Position numbers and translations under genes: made by a program
In this document: piece by piece, positions 5,923 to 13,823 of the stretch
Numbering within the stretch: the first letter of the stretch is position 1
Layout: the number at the start of each line of letters is the position of its first letter
DNA from: JBEKJU01 sp050011095
GTDB lineage: Bacteria; Desulfobacterota; Syntrophorhabdia; Syntrophorhabdales; WCHB1-27
Assembly: GCA_050011095.1 (NCBI GenBank)
Contig: JBEKJU010000120.1
Span: 1 to 19,351 of the forward strand
Direction of reading: 5' to 3'
DNA length: 19,351 nt
The notes under the pieces: model-generated
The model's input: the letters and a program-made list of their open reading frames with translations, nothing else
What the model was told of the DNA's origin: nothing
The model's database searches: none

Positions 5923-6945
5923 ATGCGGCGCGCAGGGGTCCTGGGAGCGACGGGATATACAGGGGCGGTGCTCCTGTCGATCCTGCTTGGTCACCCGGAT
6001 ATCGACATTACACTCATTACGTCGAATACCTATCGGGGGAAAAGGGTCTCCGACGTCTTCCCCTTTTTAAGGGCGAGACTCGATACGCCCCTCGAGGCGA
6101 CCGACGACGACCACCGGGGCAAATGTGACGTCTACTTCCTGTGCCTGCCCCATGGCGTCTCCGGCCGGCAGGCGAAAAGCCTCTTCGACGGCAAGGCCCT
6201 CATCATCGATCTGGCCGCGGACCTCCGCTTTGAGGACGCCGCCCTCTATGAGCGCACCTACGGCGAGCACCCCGCAAAGGAGCTTCTCCGCCGGGCCGTC
6301 TACGGCCTTCCCGAGCTTCACCGGGCCCGGCTCGCGGGCGCGAGGCTCGTCGGGAACCCCGGATGCTATCCCACGAGCGCGATTCTTGCCCTCGCCCCCC
6401 TCCTCCGCCATGGCCTCACCGGGGGACGCGTCTTTATCGACTCGAAGTCGGGCGTGAGCGGCGCCGGCCGGGAAGCGAAGCTGGGGAATCTTTTCTGCGA
6501 GGTGGCGGAGGGCTTCAAGCCTTACGGCGTGGGCGTCCACAGGCATGAGCCCGAGATACAGAAAGAGCTTGCGAAGATCGGCGACGTCCAGATAACGTTC
6601 GTGCCACATCTCCTACCCATTAACAGGGGCATCCTGACGACCGTCTACGGCGGCCTCACGAGGTACGTGCCCACGGCTGAACTCCTCGATCTCTATCGAA
6701 AGACATACGCCGATGCGCCTTTCGTGCGCATCTGCGACGAAGGCGCCTGGCCCGATACGCGGTTCGTCCGCTACTCCAACTACTGCGACATCGGCCTCAA
6801 GACCTTCGAGGACGGACGGTTCATCCTTGTCTCCACCATCGACAACCTCGTGAAGGGCGCATCCGGCCAGGCAATACAGAACATGAACGTCGCCCTCGGA
6901 ATCGAGGAAACGACGGGCCTGACATTTCTTCCCCAGTATCCTTGA
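5923..6945 (+). CDS. argC: N-acetyl-gamma-glutamyl-phosphate reductase
   Basis: ArgC reduces N-acetylglutamyl-5-phosphate to the semialdehyde with NADPH, the third step of arginine synthesis. The 340-residue product has the N-terminal nucleotide-binding GATGYTG (8-14), the catalytic cysteine in GNPGCYPTSAIL (Cys148), DSKSGVSGAGR, the conserved GVHRHEPEI histidine region, PHLLPINRGIL, and a C-terminal GASGQAIQNMN segment. The ATG at 5923 is five bases after the rpsI stop; the frame is open back to 5653 but that part lies inside rpsI. There is no strong ribosome-binding site, so translation is likely coupled to rpsI. No other arginine gene is in view; rplM-rpsI-argC is a recurrent arrangement in related bacteria. 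Confidence 0.95.
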   Translation: MRRAGVLGATGYTGAVLLSILLGHPDIDITLITSNTYRGKRVSDVFPFLRARLDTPLEATDDDHRGKCDVYFLCLPHGVSGRQAKSLFDGKALIIDLAADLRFEDAALYERTYGEHPAKELLRRAVYGLPELHRARLAGARLVGNPGCYPTSAILALAPLLRHGLTGGRVFIDSKSGVSGAGREAKLGNLFCEVAEGFKPYGVGVHRHEPEIQKELAKIGDVQITFVPHLLPINRGILTTVYGGLTRYVPTAELLDLYRKTYADAPFVRICDEGAWPDTRFVRYSNYCDIGLKTFEDGRFILVSTIDNLVKGASGQAIQNMNVALGIEETTGLTFLPQYP

Positions 6946-7204
6946 CATAGGTGCGGCCGACGCGCTTTTCGCGCCCGATACGGAGTCGCTTATCTTCGCC
7001 ACACCTTTGTTGTCGCATCAAAGCTTTCCCCATCGCAAAGGTTCACCGTTTCCACTTGAACTCCTTCGCCCAGGGCCGGTTCTCAAAACACTCGACAGCA
7101 ACACGGATCGGAGGCGCGGGACGGGGCGACATTAATTGTTACAATTTGACTCAAGAGGGCCTAAAGTGGTATTTTCGAAGGGGTATGCAGTGAGACACCG
7201 TAGG
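6946..7204 (+). other. Non-coding gap after argC, nothing firmly recognised
   Basis: No convincing gene is visible between argC and the inverted-repeat element. On the reverse strand a 29-codon frame (about 7130 down to 7041) reads MSPRPAPPIRVAVECFENRP and ends AKEFKWKR, which looks protein-like and may be the tail of a lost gene, but it has no clear ribosome-binding site. The plus-strand segment around 7130-7190, with TTGTTACAATTTGAC, is AT-rich compared with its surroundings and may be the edge of a mobile or promoter region. No good sigma-54 or sigma-28 promoter for the chemosensory operon was found. Confidence 0.4.
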
Positions 7205-7373
7205 TATTAACCGTCTCATAATAGTTTCGTCATGCCGGACCGGGGGAGTGCGCTTGAGGGTCGCGGCATCCAGAAAAGCCCTGGATGTCCCGCCTGCGCG
7301 GGATTAAGGCCCGCTTCGCTCTACCGGCGAACGCCTGAATGACGGCGTACAGACAATTATGAGACGGTTAATA
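7205..7373. repeat. MITE-like element with 18-bp terminal inverted repeats
   Basis: The left end TATTAACCGTCTCATAAT (7205-7222) is the exact reverse complement of the right end ATTATGAGACGGTTAATA (7356-7373). A second nested pair, CGTCAT (7228-7233) and ATGACG (7339-7344), continues the symmetry. The 169-bp interior is GC-rich, with CTGGATGTCCCGCCTGCGCG reminiscent of dispersed intergenic repeats in proteobacteria, and it codes for nothing. It ends 20 bp before the cheW start, so it forms the leader or promoter region of the chemosensory operon. Target duplications are not clear. It may be a non-autonomous transposon remnant or a structured RNA element. Confidence 0.7.
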
Positions 7374-7392
7374 ATCCAACCCTTAAGTGAGG

Positions 7393-7890
7393 ATGCTTTT
7401 GGAACGCAGTGATACCCTGCTCATATTCACCCTCTCCGGACAGCGTTGCGCTTTGGCTCTTTCAAACGTTGAAAGAATCGTCCGCGTAGTCGAAATAAAT
7501 CCGTTGCCCAAAGCGCCCGAAGTTGTGATGGGCCTGATAAATGTCCGGGGTCGGGCCATACCCGTCCTCAACATCCGCACACTGTTCAATCTGCCTGAGG
7601 TCGGGATCGCCTTGACTGATCAGATGATTATTGCCCGTACATCGCGCCGGACAGTTGCGATTCTCGTGGACGATGCCGTGGGCGTCGTCGATTGCGGGAA
7701 GGAAGATATTACCGCCGCGGAAGCGCTTTTTCCGGGGATAGGGTATTTGAGGGGCGTCGTAAAACTGAAGGACGGCATTGCGTACATCTACGATCTCGAC
7801 AGCTTCCTGTCCCTCGATGAGGAAGCCATGCTCGACCGGGTACTGCCTCTCGGTGTAAAGACATCAGAGGTGGACGGGCCCAATGCGTAG
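7393..7890 (+). CDS. cheW: CheW-domain coupling protein (first copy, WspB-like position)
   Basis: CheW proteins link methyl-accepting receptors to the CheA kinase. The product of about 165 residues is one CheW domain: LLIFTLSGQRCALALSNVERI at the N-terminus, the core VVMGLINVRGRAIPVLNIRTLF (about 47-68), then ILVDDAVGVVDC and YLRGVVKLKDGIAYIYDLDSF. The start is uncertain: GTG 7387, ATG 7393 and TTG 7399 are all in frame. GTGAGG sits six bases before TTG 7399, which may be the true start. The 3' end overlaps the cheR ATG at 7883 by eight bases. As first gene of the operon, it lies right behind the inverted-repeat element. Confidence 0.92.
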   Translation: MLLERSDTLLIFTLSGQRCALALSNVERIVRVVEINPLPKAPEVVMGLINVRGRAIPVLNIRTLFNLPEVGIALTDQMIIARTSRRTVAILVDDAVGVVDCGKEDITAAEALFPGIGYLRGVVKLKDGIAYIYDLDSFLSLDEEAMLDRVLPLGVKTSEVDGPNA

Positions 7891-7992
7891 CGCGCAAAAG
7901 GCGTCTCCAAAACCGGGCGGCGGCGCGCCTGCCGGCAGGGGACCGACAAACCTGGATCCTTCCCTGCTTTCCGAACTCGGCAGGTCGTTGAA
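7883..7992 (+). other. Original N-terminus of cheR, separated by a frameshift
   Basis: An ATG at 7883 overlapping the cheW stop opens a frame whose residues 24-34, LDPSLLSELGR, match the first helix of the CheR N-terminal domain. The domain continues as MGLHFPAERHPDLERNI, but in the next frame, from 7993. One extra G after TCGTTG (near 7990) would give GRSLEMHMGLHFP and restore a single frame. The normal gene is therefore likely 7883-9387 with a one-base deletion, either a real mutation or a sequencing error. Confidence 0.65.
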
Positions 7993-9387
7993 ATGCATAT
8001 GGGCTTACACTTCCCGGCGGAACGCCATCCCGACCTCGAGAGGAATATCTGCGGAGCGGCGAGAGAGTGTGGCTACCAGGATGTCGAGTCGTTCATACGG
8101 TGGCTGCTGTCATCTCCATCGTCACACGATCGGATCGAAATGCTGGCACGTCATCTTACTATCGGAGAGACGTATTTCTTCAGAGACATGGGGGGTTTCG
8201 ACGCTTTCGGCGAGCAGGTTCTTCCTGAGCTGATCCGCATCCGAAAAAGAACGGATCGGCGGCTCAGAATCTGGAGCGTGGGGTGCTCGACCGGTGAAGA
8301 AGCCTACTCTATAGCAATATTGCTCGACAGGATGGTTCCCGATTTGAAGGACTGGAATATTACAATTCTGGCAACCGACATAAATCCTGATTTTCTGAAG
8401 AAGGCCGCAAAAGGAGTGTATCGCGATTGGTCTTTCCGTAATCCGCCGCAGTGGGTAAAAGAAGGGTATTTCACAAAAACAAAAGACGGGTTTGAGGTCC
8501 TCGGCCGTATCAGGGAAATGGTCACCTTTGCCCATCACAATTTAGCGGCTGATCAATATCCGGCGCTTGCCAATAATACCAGTGCAATGGACGCCATTTT
8601 TTGCCGGAATGTATTGATGTACTTTTCCCATGAGCGGGCGCTGCAAGTCGTACCACGCCTTTACCGATGTCTCATGGATGACGGATGGCTCGTCATCAAT
8701 CCTGTCGAATCCTCTCTTGCGAAACCCTCTTTGTTCGAAGGCGTCAGCTTTCCCGGCGCGACCCTCTACAGGAAAAGGGGCAGCGCGGCGCAGGGTGCGG
8801 CGACACGGGACCCGGAGATCGCCGTCATCGGCGAAACGGAGAGATGGGGCACGGAAAAGACCGCCAATCAGGTGAGGAGACCACAAAAGGACGAGCCGGA
8901 GAAGCGATGGAGGCATGAACAGGCAGGGACTCACAGCGTCGCCTCTTCTGCGGCGCCCCGGCTCGCCGACCCTCCGGTTCAAGAAGCAGCCTCTCTATCT
9001 TCGCTGGCAAAAGCGGCTGCCGATAAGGGAGAACTTTCCAAGGCCCTGGAATTGTGCGAAAAGGCAATTGATGCCGACAAGCTGAATCCATCCCTCTACT
9101 ATCTGCAGGCAACAATCCTCCAGGAAATCGGCAGGGCAAGCGAAGCCGCAACGTCGCTCAAGCGGGCGATCTACGTCGACCAGGATTTTGTGCTGGCCCA
9201 TTTCGCCCTGGGACATCTGATGCACCTACAGGAAAAATACAAGGAGGCTGAAAAGTGCTTCGCGAATGCCTGCTCTCTCCTGGAGTCGTACGGAGATGAA
9301 GAGATACCGCCCGAATCGGAAGGCATCAGCGCAGGCAGATTGATGGAAGTAATTCGTACGATGAGACAGCTATCGCATAAGAGGTGA
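7993..9387 (+). CDS. cheR: CheR methyltransferase with C-terminal TPR repeats (WspC-like)
   Basis: CheR transfers methyl groups from S-adenosylmethionine to glutamates of the receptor, setting adaptation. The intact frame gives 464 residues: the CheR N-terminal helices (MGLHFPAERHPDLERNI, LTIGETYFFRD), the SAM-binding motif IWSVGCSTGEEAYSIAILL (about 95-113), ILATDINPDFL, the CRNVLMYF motif near 205, then a variable charged linker (about 250-330) and at least two or three TPR-like repeats (ALELCEKAIDADKLNPSLYY, ATSLKRAIYVDQDFVLAHFA, KEAEKCFANACSLL). TPR-bearing CheR is typical of Wsp/Frz-like pathways. The first ~35 residues are in another frame (see 7883). Four bases separate it from the next cheW. 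Confidence 0.93.
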   Translation: MHMGLHFPAERHPDLERNICGAARECGYQDVESFIRWLLSSPSSHDRIEMLARHLTIGETYFFRDMGGFDAFGEQVLPELIRIRKRTDRRLRIWSVGCSTGEEAYSIAILLDRMVPDLKDWNITILATDINPDFLKKAAKGVYRDWSFRNPPQWVKEGYFTKTKDGFEVLGRIREMVTFAHHNLAADQYPALANNTSAMDAIFCRNVLMYFSHERALQVVPRLYRCLMDDGWLVINPVESSLAKPSLFEGVSFPGATLYRKRGSAAQGAATRDPEIAVIGETERWGTEKTANQVRRPQKDEPEKRWRHEQAGTHSVASSAAPRLADPPVQEAASLSSLAKAAADKGELSKALELCEKAIDADKLNPSLYYLQATILQEIGRASEAATSLKRAIYVDQDFVLAHFALGHLMHLQEKYKEAEKCFANACSLLESYGDEEIPPESEGISAGRLMEVIRTMRQLSHKR

Positions 9388-9391
9388 GATC

Positions 9392-9991
9392 ATGCGTGAC
9401 GGCAAACTCGACTGGACCAAGATCCGTCTGCGGCTTGAGAAGGCCGGCGCTGCGATAGAGAGCGGTTACTCGCCCAATCCGGAGGATATGAAAAAAATCC
9501 TTAAGGCCAGAGCGCATTTACTGGCGCGTGCGCCCGAAGAGACGAAGCATGGAGAGGTGATTGAAGTACTGGAGTTCTTACTCGCAAATGAGTGTTATGC
9601 CGTTGAAACACAGTTCGTTCGTGAGGTTTACACGATAAAGGATTACACCCCCCTTCCGGGCACGCCGTTGTTTATCCTGGGACTGATCAACGTGCGCGGA
9701 CAGATCGTTTCCGTCATAGATATCAAAAAGTTTTTCGATATGCCCGATAAAGGGATCAGCGACCTTAATAAGGCCGTCATCATCCATGACGATACGATGG
9801 AGTTCGGCGTCCTTGCCGATTCCATGCTCGGCGTGCTGCGCATTTCCATGAATGAAATTCAACCCCCGCTGCCAACGCTCACGGGAATCCGTGAGCAATT
9901 CCTTAAGGGCGTCACCCCGGAAGGGATAGTGATTCTGGACGCAAGGAAGCTCCTGGCAGACAAAACGATTATTCTGAATGAAGAAACCTGA
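9392..9991 (+). CDS. cheW: CheW-domain coupling protein (second copy, WspD-like position)
   Basis: This is a second adaptor between receptor and kinase, 199 residues. An N-terminal extension of about 50 residues contains KILKARAHLLARAPEE, a helix seen in WspD-type CheW proteins, and is followed by a full CheW domain: EVLEFLLANECYAVETQFVREV, the core FILGLINVRGQIVSVIDIKKFF (about 93-114), EFGVLADSMLGV, and EGIVILDARKLLAD near the end. Two CheW paralogues flanking cheR is the Wsp pattern. The ATG at 9392 follows cheR by four bases with GAGGTGAG as ribosome-binding site. Confidence 0.95.
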   Translation: MRDGKLDWTKIRLRLEKAGAAIESGYSPNPEDMKKILKARAHLLARAPEETKHGEVIEVLEFLLANECYAVETQFVREVYTIKDYTPLPGTPLFILGLINVRGQIVSVIDIKKFFDMPDKGISDLNKAVIIHDDTMEFGVLADSMLGVLRISMNEIQPPLPTLTGIREQFLKGVTPEGIVILDARKLLADKTIILNEET

Positions 9992-10009
9992 CTATAAGGA
10001 GAGTTGCCC

Positions 10010-11701
10010 ATGAAATGGTTTCGCGATCTTTTTGAGCCGGGAAACGCAGAGCAGGCTTCCCCACCACCGGCAGACGGCCTTGTCTCTGCCGCGGGTCATG
10101 GGGGTACGAAGAAACTCGAGGAGGAACTCCGGAAGGCATCGTCATACGCCCGAAGCCTCCTTGAGGCGAGTCTCGACCCCCTGGTAACGATAAGCCCGGA
10201 GGGAAAGATAACCGATGTCAACGAGGCGGCGGTAAGGGTGACGGGGGTCTCACGGGAGCGACTCATCGGGACGGATTTCTCGAACTACTTTACCGAGCCC
10301 GAAAAAGCCAGCGAGGGCTACCGCCAGGTCTTCAGGGAAGGTTTTGTCACGGATTACCCGCTGACGGTCAGGCATGTCAGTGGAAAATTGACCTATGTCC
10401 TGTACAACGCATCGGTCTACAAAGACGCGCAAGGGGCCATCCTTGGCGTTTTTGCCGCGGCCCGCGACGTGACGGAACAGCGGCAGGCATCTCAATACGC
10501 CCGAAGCCTCCTTGAGGCGAGTCTAGACCCCCTGGTAACGATAAGCCCGGAGGGAAAGATAACCGATGTGAACAAGGCCACCGAGCTTGTGACGGGGCTT
10601 GCCCGCGACCATTTGATCGGGAGCGATTTTTCCGATTATTTCACGGAGCCGGAGAAGGCGAGGGAGGGTTACCGGAAGGTGATATCCCAGGGGTTTGTAA
10701 AAGATTATCCCCTCACCGTCCGCCATATATCGGGACAATTGACGGATGTGCTCTACAACGCTTCCGTGTACATGAGTGATTCCGGCAAGATGCTGGGCGT
10801 TTTTGCCGCGGCCCGCGATGTCACCGAACGTAAGCAGGCCGAAGATAATCTTCGCACGCTCAATCAGCAGGTACGGGAAGCAGCGAATATCCTTGCCGCC
10901 TCGGTGGGCGAAATCCTGGCATTGACAACCCAATTGGCCTCTGTGTCGTCGGAGACGGCCGCGTCGGTAAACGAGACGACATCAACGGTTGAGGAAGTGA
11001 AGCAAACGGCCCAGCTTTCGGCGGAGAAATCAAGGAGTGTTTCGGAAGGCGCGCAGAAGGCCGCATCGGTTGCCCAACAAGGTAATGCGGCAGTGACCAG
11101 GACGGTGGACGGGATCAACCATATCAGGGAGTTGATGGAATCGGTCGGCGAGAGCATTGTGGAGCTGAGCGAACAGACTCAAGCTATAGGGGAGATCATG
11201 ACCGTGGTCAACGACCTTGCCCAACAGTCACACCTGCTGTCGGTCAATGCCGCGATAGAGGCAGCGAAAGCCGGCGAGCACGGGAAAGGTTTTGCGGTGG
11301 TGGCCCAGGAAATCAGGAGCCTCGCCGATCAATCGAAAGAGGCGACCGGACAGGTGCGCACCATCCTCAGCGACATACAGAAGGCGACCAGTACATCCGT
11401 CCTGGCCGCGGAACAGGTGAGCAAGGCGGTAGAGGGCAGCGTGAATCAGGCCGCCGAATCAGGCGGCGCCATCAGAAAGCTCGCCGACAGCATTGAAGAA
11501 TCGGCGCATGCGGCCACCCAGATTGCAGCGTCGAACCAGCAGCAGTTTGTCGGCATGGACCAGATTGCGCAGGCCATGGAAGCTGTCAGGCAGGCGTCCG
11601 CGCAGCACGTGGCCGGGACGAAACAGGCCGAAAAGGCGGCGTACAACCTGAACGAGCTTGGAGAGAAGCTCAGGGAGATGGTGGGGAAATACAAGGTGTA
11701 A
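10010..11701 (+). CDS. Soluble methyl-accepting chemotaxis protein with two PAS domains
   Basis: This is the receptor of the pathway, 563 residues. There is no signal peptide and no membrane helix, so it is cytoplasmic. Two PAS domains (about 46-161 and 162-278) of the SLLEASLDPLVTISPEGK type are followed without a HAMP domain by a long coiled-coil signalling domain (about 290-563). The hairpin tip reads QQSHLLSVNAAIEAAKAGEH then GKGFAVVAQEIRSLADQS, the standard receptor-kinase contact region. The PAS domains probably sense an intracellular cue (redox, gas or small ligand); no cofactor residue can be named from sequence alone. Start ATG 10010 has ATAAGGAGA seven bases upstream; a TTG at 10004 is in frame but less likely. 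The two PAS units are a tandem 351-bp duplication. Confidence 0.94.
   Translation: MKWFRDLFEPGNAEQASPPPADGLVSAAGHGGTKKLEEELRKASSYARSLLEASLDPLVTISPEGKITDVNEAAVRVTGVSRERLIGTDFSNYFTEPEKASEGYRQVFREGFVTDYPLTVRHVSGKLTYVLYNASVYKDAQGAILGVFAAARDVTEQRQASQYARSLLEASLDPLVTISPEGKITDVNKATELVTGLARDHLIGSDFSDYFTEPEKAREGYRKVISQGFVKDYPLTVRHISGQLTDVLYNASVYMSDSGKMLGVFAAARDVTERKQAEDNLRTLNQQVREAANILAASVGEILALTTQLASVSSETAASVNETTSTVEEVKQTAQLSAEKSRSVSEGAQKAASVAQQGNAAVTRTVDGINHIRELMESVGESIVELSEQTQAIGEIMTVVNDLAQQSHLLSVNAAIEAAKAGEHGKGFAVVAQEIRSLADQSKEATGQVRTILSDIQKATSTSVLAAEQVSKAVEGSVNQAAESGGAIRKLADSIEESAHAATQIAASNQQQFVGMDQIAQAMEAVRQASAQHVAGTKQAEKAAYNLNELGEKLREMVGKYKV
10144..10845 (+). repeat. 351-bp tandem duplication encoding the two PAS domains
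   Basis: Unit 1 (10144-10494) and unit 2 (10495-10845) are the same length, 117 codons. The first 75 bases of each (10144-10218 and 10495-10569) differ at a single base, and a 23-base block near the end (from GGCGTTTTTGCCGCGGCCCG at 10445 and 10796) is identical. The middle has diverged at many synonymous sites. This mosaic looks like repeated recombination or gene conversion at the unit edges rather than one simple recent duplication. Confidence 0.9.
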
Positions 11702-11715
11702 TGTAAGGATTCAGC

Positions 11716-13704
11716 ATGGACAGTAAGGACGAGGAATTTCGGAAAAGACTCCTTTTGACGTTCAACGTTGAGGCGCAAGAACACCTCATTGCCATGACCT
11801 CCGGTCTCATCGAAATTGAGAAGGGCGATCCGCAGAAGCAGAGCGAGATGATCGAAGCCGTGTTCAGGGAATCGCATAACCTGAAAGGCGCGGCCCGTTC
11901 CGTGAATCTGGCTGACGTGGTCGCCGTCTGCCAGACGGTGGAGAACGTTTTGTCCGCCTTGAAGCGCAAAGATCTCATCCCCTCTCCGCACCTGCTGGAC
12001 CTGCTTCATAAGGGAGTTGCCGTCATCGGTAGACTCGTCGGCGGGGAAGGACTCACGGCTGCAGAAAAGTCAGGGGTGAGGGAATTGATCCGGGGTCTGG
12101 AGGGAGAGGTCGGGAAGCCCGCTCCGGTTTCCGGACCCGTCCATGTGGCGGCTCGCGACCTGCGCGCGGCGCCCGGCCCGTCGCCGGCGCAAACCGCGAC
12201 GATAAGGATTTCTGTCGCCAAGCTCGATGCCCTGCTCCTTCAGGTCGAGGAGATGCTCCTGGTGAAGCTTGCCACGGCTCAGCGCGTACTCGAGCTGAAG
12301 CAGGTGAAAAAGACCTTTGATCTGTGGAAAAAGGAAGAGGCGAAAAGGTCATACAGGACAAAGAAAAGGCAAGAGGCCAAGGGAGAGGCGGGGAGCAAGG
12401 ACGACATCGATTCATTTATAACCCCCTTTGAAACCGCATTGACAAGGGTGCTGAAGGCGGCTGAGTCCGACCATCGGTCGTTCAACGTCATGGTGGATAC
12501 GCTCCTTGCCGATACGAAGAAATCGTTGATGCTCCCCTGTTTGTCGCTGCTGGAAGTCTTTCCCGGCTTGGTGCGCAACCTGTCGCGGGAAGCAGGGAAA
12601 GAAACGGAGTTGGTCATACAGGGTGAGCAAATTGAAATAGACCGGCGGATACTGGAAGAAATAAAAGACCCCCTGACCCATCTTGTCAGAAACTGCATCG
12701 ACCACGGCATCGAAACGCCCGAAGAGCGGCGAAAAAAGCATAAACCGCCACGGGGAGCGATAAGGATTATCGTCTCTTCCCGGGACAGCATGATTGAGAT
12801 CGCGGTATCCGACGACGGGGCGGGGATCGATGCATCAAAAGTGCGGGCCCTTGCCGAAAAGGGCGGCTTTCTGTCACAGGAAGAAGCCGGTCGGCTCAGT
12901 GACGGCGAGTCGCTGCTCCTGGCTTTCAGGTCGGGGGTCAGCACGAGCCCCATCGTAACGGACCTTTCCGGAAGAGGGCTCGGGCTGGCCATTGTCAAAG
13001 AAAAGGTGGAAAAACTGAACGGCAGGATTGAAATTGAGTCGCGGCCCGGCGCCGGCACAACGCTCAGAATGACCCTCCCCCTCACGCTCGCCACATTCCG
13101 TGGGGTTGTCGTCAGGGTGAGCCAACACCCTTTCGTCCTTCCCTCCGCAAATATCCTGAGGGTGACGCGAGTAAAAAAAGAGGAAATCAGGACCATCGAA
13201 AACCGTGAGTCTCTCACCTTCGAGGGGCGGGCGGTCTCGCTCGTCAGGCTCGGAGAGGTGCTGCGCGTTCCAACAGGAGACAACAGGTCAGGGGCCGGCG
13301 CCCCCTTCGAACAGGTGGTGGTGCTCGGCTCAGACGAGCTGCAAATGGCTTTTCTCGTGGACGAGATCCTCCACGAGCAGGAAGTACTGGTGAAGCCTCT
13401 GGGCAGACAGCTTTTGCGCGCACGCTACTTTTCGGGAGCCACGATACTCGGCAGCGGGAAAGTCGTGCCGATCCTGAACGTCTCCGATCTCATGAAGTCC
13501 GCCGTTAAGGTTTCTCCCGCGTATGCCGGAGCCCCCGTGGAGGAGTCGAAGAAAAGAATGTCCGTACTCGTTGCGGAGGATTCAATCACCAGCCGGACCC
13601 TGCTGAGAACCATCCTCGAATCGGCGGGCTACGACGTAAAGACAGCCGTGGACGGCGTCGATGCATTCACGCGCCTGTTGGCGGAAGAGTTCGGGTGCTC
13701 GTGA
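11716..13704 (+). CDS. cheA: Hybrid CheA histidine kinase, receiver domain broken (WspE-like)
   Basis: CheA autophosphorylates under receptor control and passes the phosphate to CheB and the output receiver. The reading frame gives 662 residues: P1 phosphotransfer domain with His54 in FRESHNLKGAAR; a charged linker with no clear P2; dimerisation/ATPase region with the N box HLVRNCIDHGIETPEERR (Asn326), DDGAGID and GRGLGLAIV; the CheW-like P5 domain (about 456-600); and the start of a receiver, MSVLVAEDSITSRTLLRTIL (from 615). The receiver reaches LLAEEF and then ends in GCS-stop. Its second half is downstream in another frame (13695-13823), and the middle, with the phospho-acceptor Asp, is gone. 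The start ATG has TAAGGAT eight bases upstream. The kinase core is intact, so activity may persist without the regulatory receiver. Confidence 0.95.
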   Translation: MDSKDEEFRKRLLLTFNVEAQEHLIAMTSGLIEIEKGDPQKQSEMIEAVFRESHNLKGAARSVNLADVVAVCQTVENVLSALKRKDLIPSPHLLDLLHKGVAVIGRLVGGEGLTAAEKSGVRELIRGLEGEVGKPAPVSGPVHVAARDLRAAPGPSPAQTATIRISVAKLDALLLQVEEMLLVKLATAQRVLELKQVKKTFDLWKKEEAKRSYRTKKRQEAKGEAGSKDDIDSFITPFETALTRVLKAAESDHRSFNVMVDTLLADTKKSLMLPCLSLLEVFPGLVRNLSREAGKETELVIQGEQIEIDRRILEEIKDPLTHLVRNCIDHGIETPEERRKKHKPPRGAIRIIVSSRDSMIEIAVSDDGAGIDASKVRALAEKGGFLSQEEAGRLSDGESLLLAFRSGVSTSPIVTDLSGRGLGLAIVKEKVEKLNGRIEIESRPGAGTTLRMTLPLTLATFRGVVVRVSQHPFVLPSANILRVTRVKKEEIRTIENRESLTFEGRAVSLVRLGEVLRVPTGDNRSGAGAPFEQVVVLGSDELQMAFLVDEILHEQEVLVKPLGRQLLRARYFSGATILGSGKVVPILNVSDLMKSAVKVSPAYAGAPVEESKKRMSVLVAEDSITSRTLLRTILESAGYDVKTAVDGVDAFTRLLAEEFGCS

Positions 13705-13823
13705 CGGCGCTCGAGTCAGGCGAAGACAAAAGGCGCGGAATAGACGTCGGCGCAAACGCATACATCGTGAAAAGCAGCTTTGACCAGAGCAGCTTGTTGA
13801 AGGTGGTGAAAAGGCTTATATGA
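13695..13823 (+). pseudogene. C-terminal remnant of the CheA receiver domain
   Basis: In the frame starting at 13695 the sequence reads VLVTALESGEDKRRGIDVGA, then NAYIVKSSFDQSSLLKVVKR and a TGA at 13821. This is the beta4-alpha4-beta5-alpha5 half of a CheY-like receiver, with the conserved TA and K (in IVKSS). It has no start codon of its own suited to translation. Its TGA overlaps the cheB ATG (ATGA), exactly what one expects of the original cheA stop. About 95 bases (roughly 32 codons plus a frame change) appear to be missing between 13692 and 13695. Confidence 0.85.

Noticed and set aside
6951..7193. 80-codon plus-strand open frame after argC
   Set aside because: Composition is not protein-like, it has no ribosome-binding site and runs into the inverted-repeat element region.
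7205..7373. Rho-independent terminator of argC
   Set aside because: The inverted repeats are 133 bp apart and there is no T-tract, so a terminator is less likely than a mobile or regulatory element.
12279..13283. 334-codon serine-rich open frame on the minus strand over cheA
   Set aside because: Low-complexity antisense shadow of the cheA codons; no ribosome-binding site or known domain.
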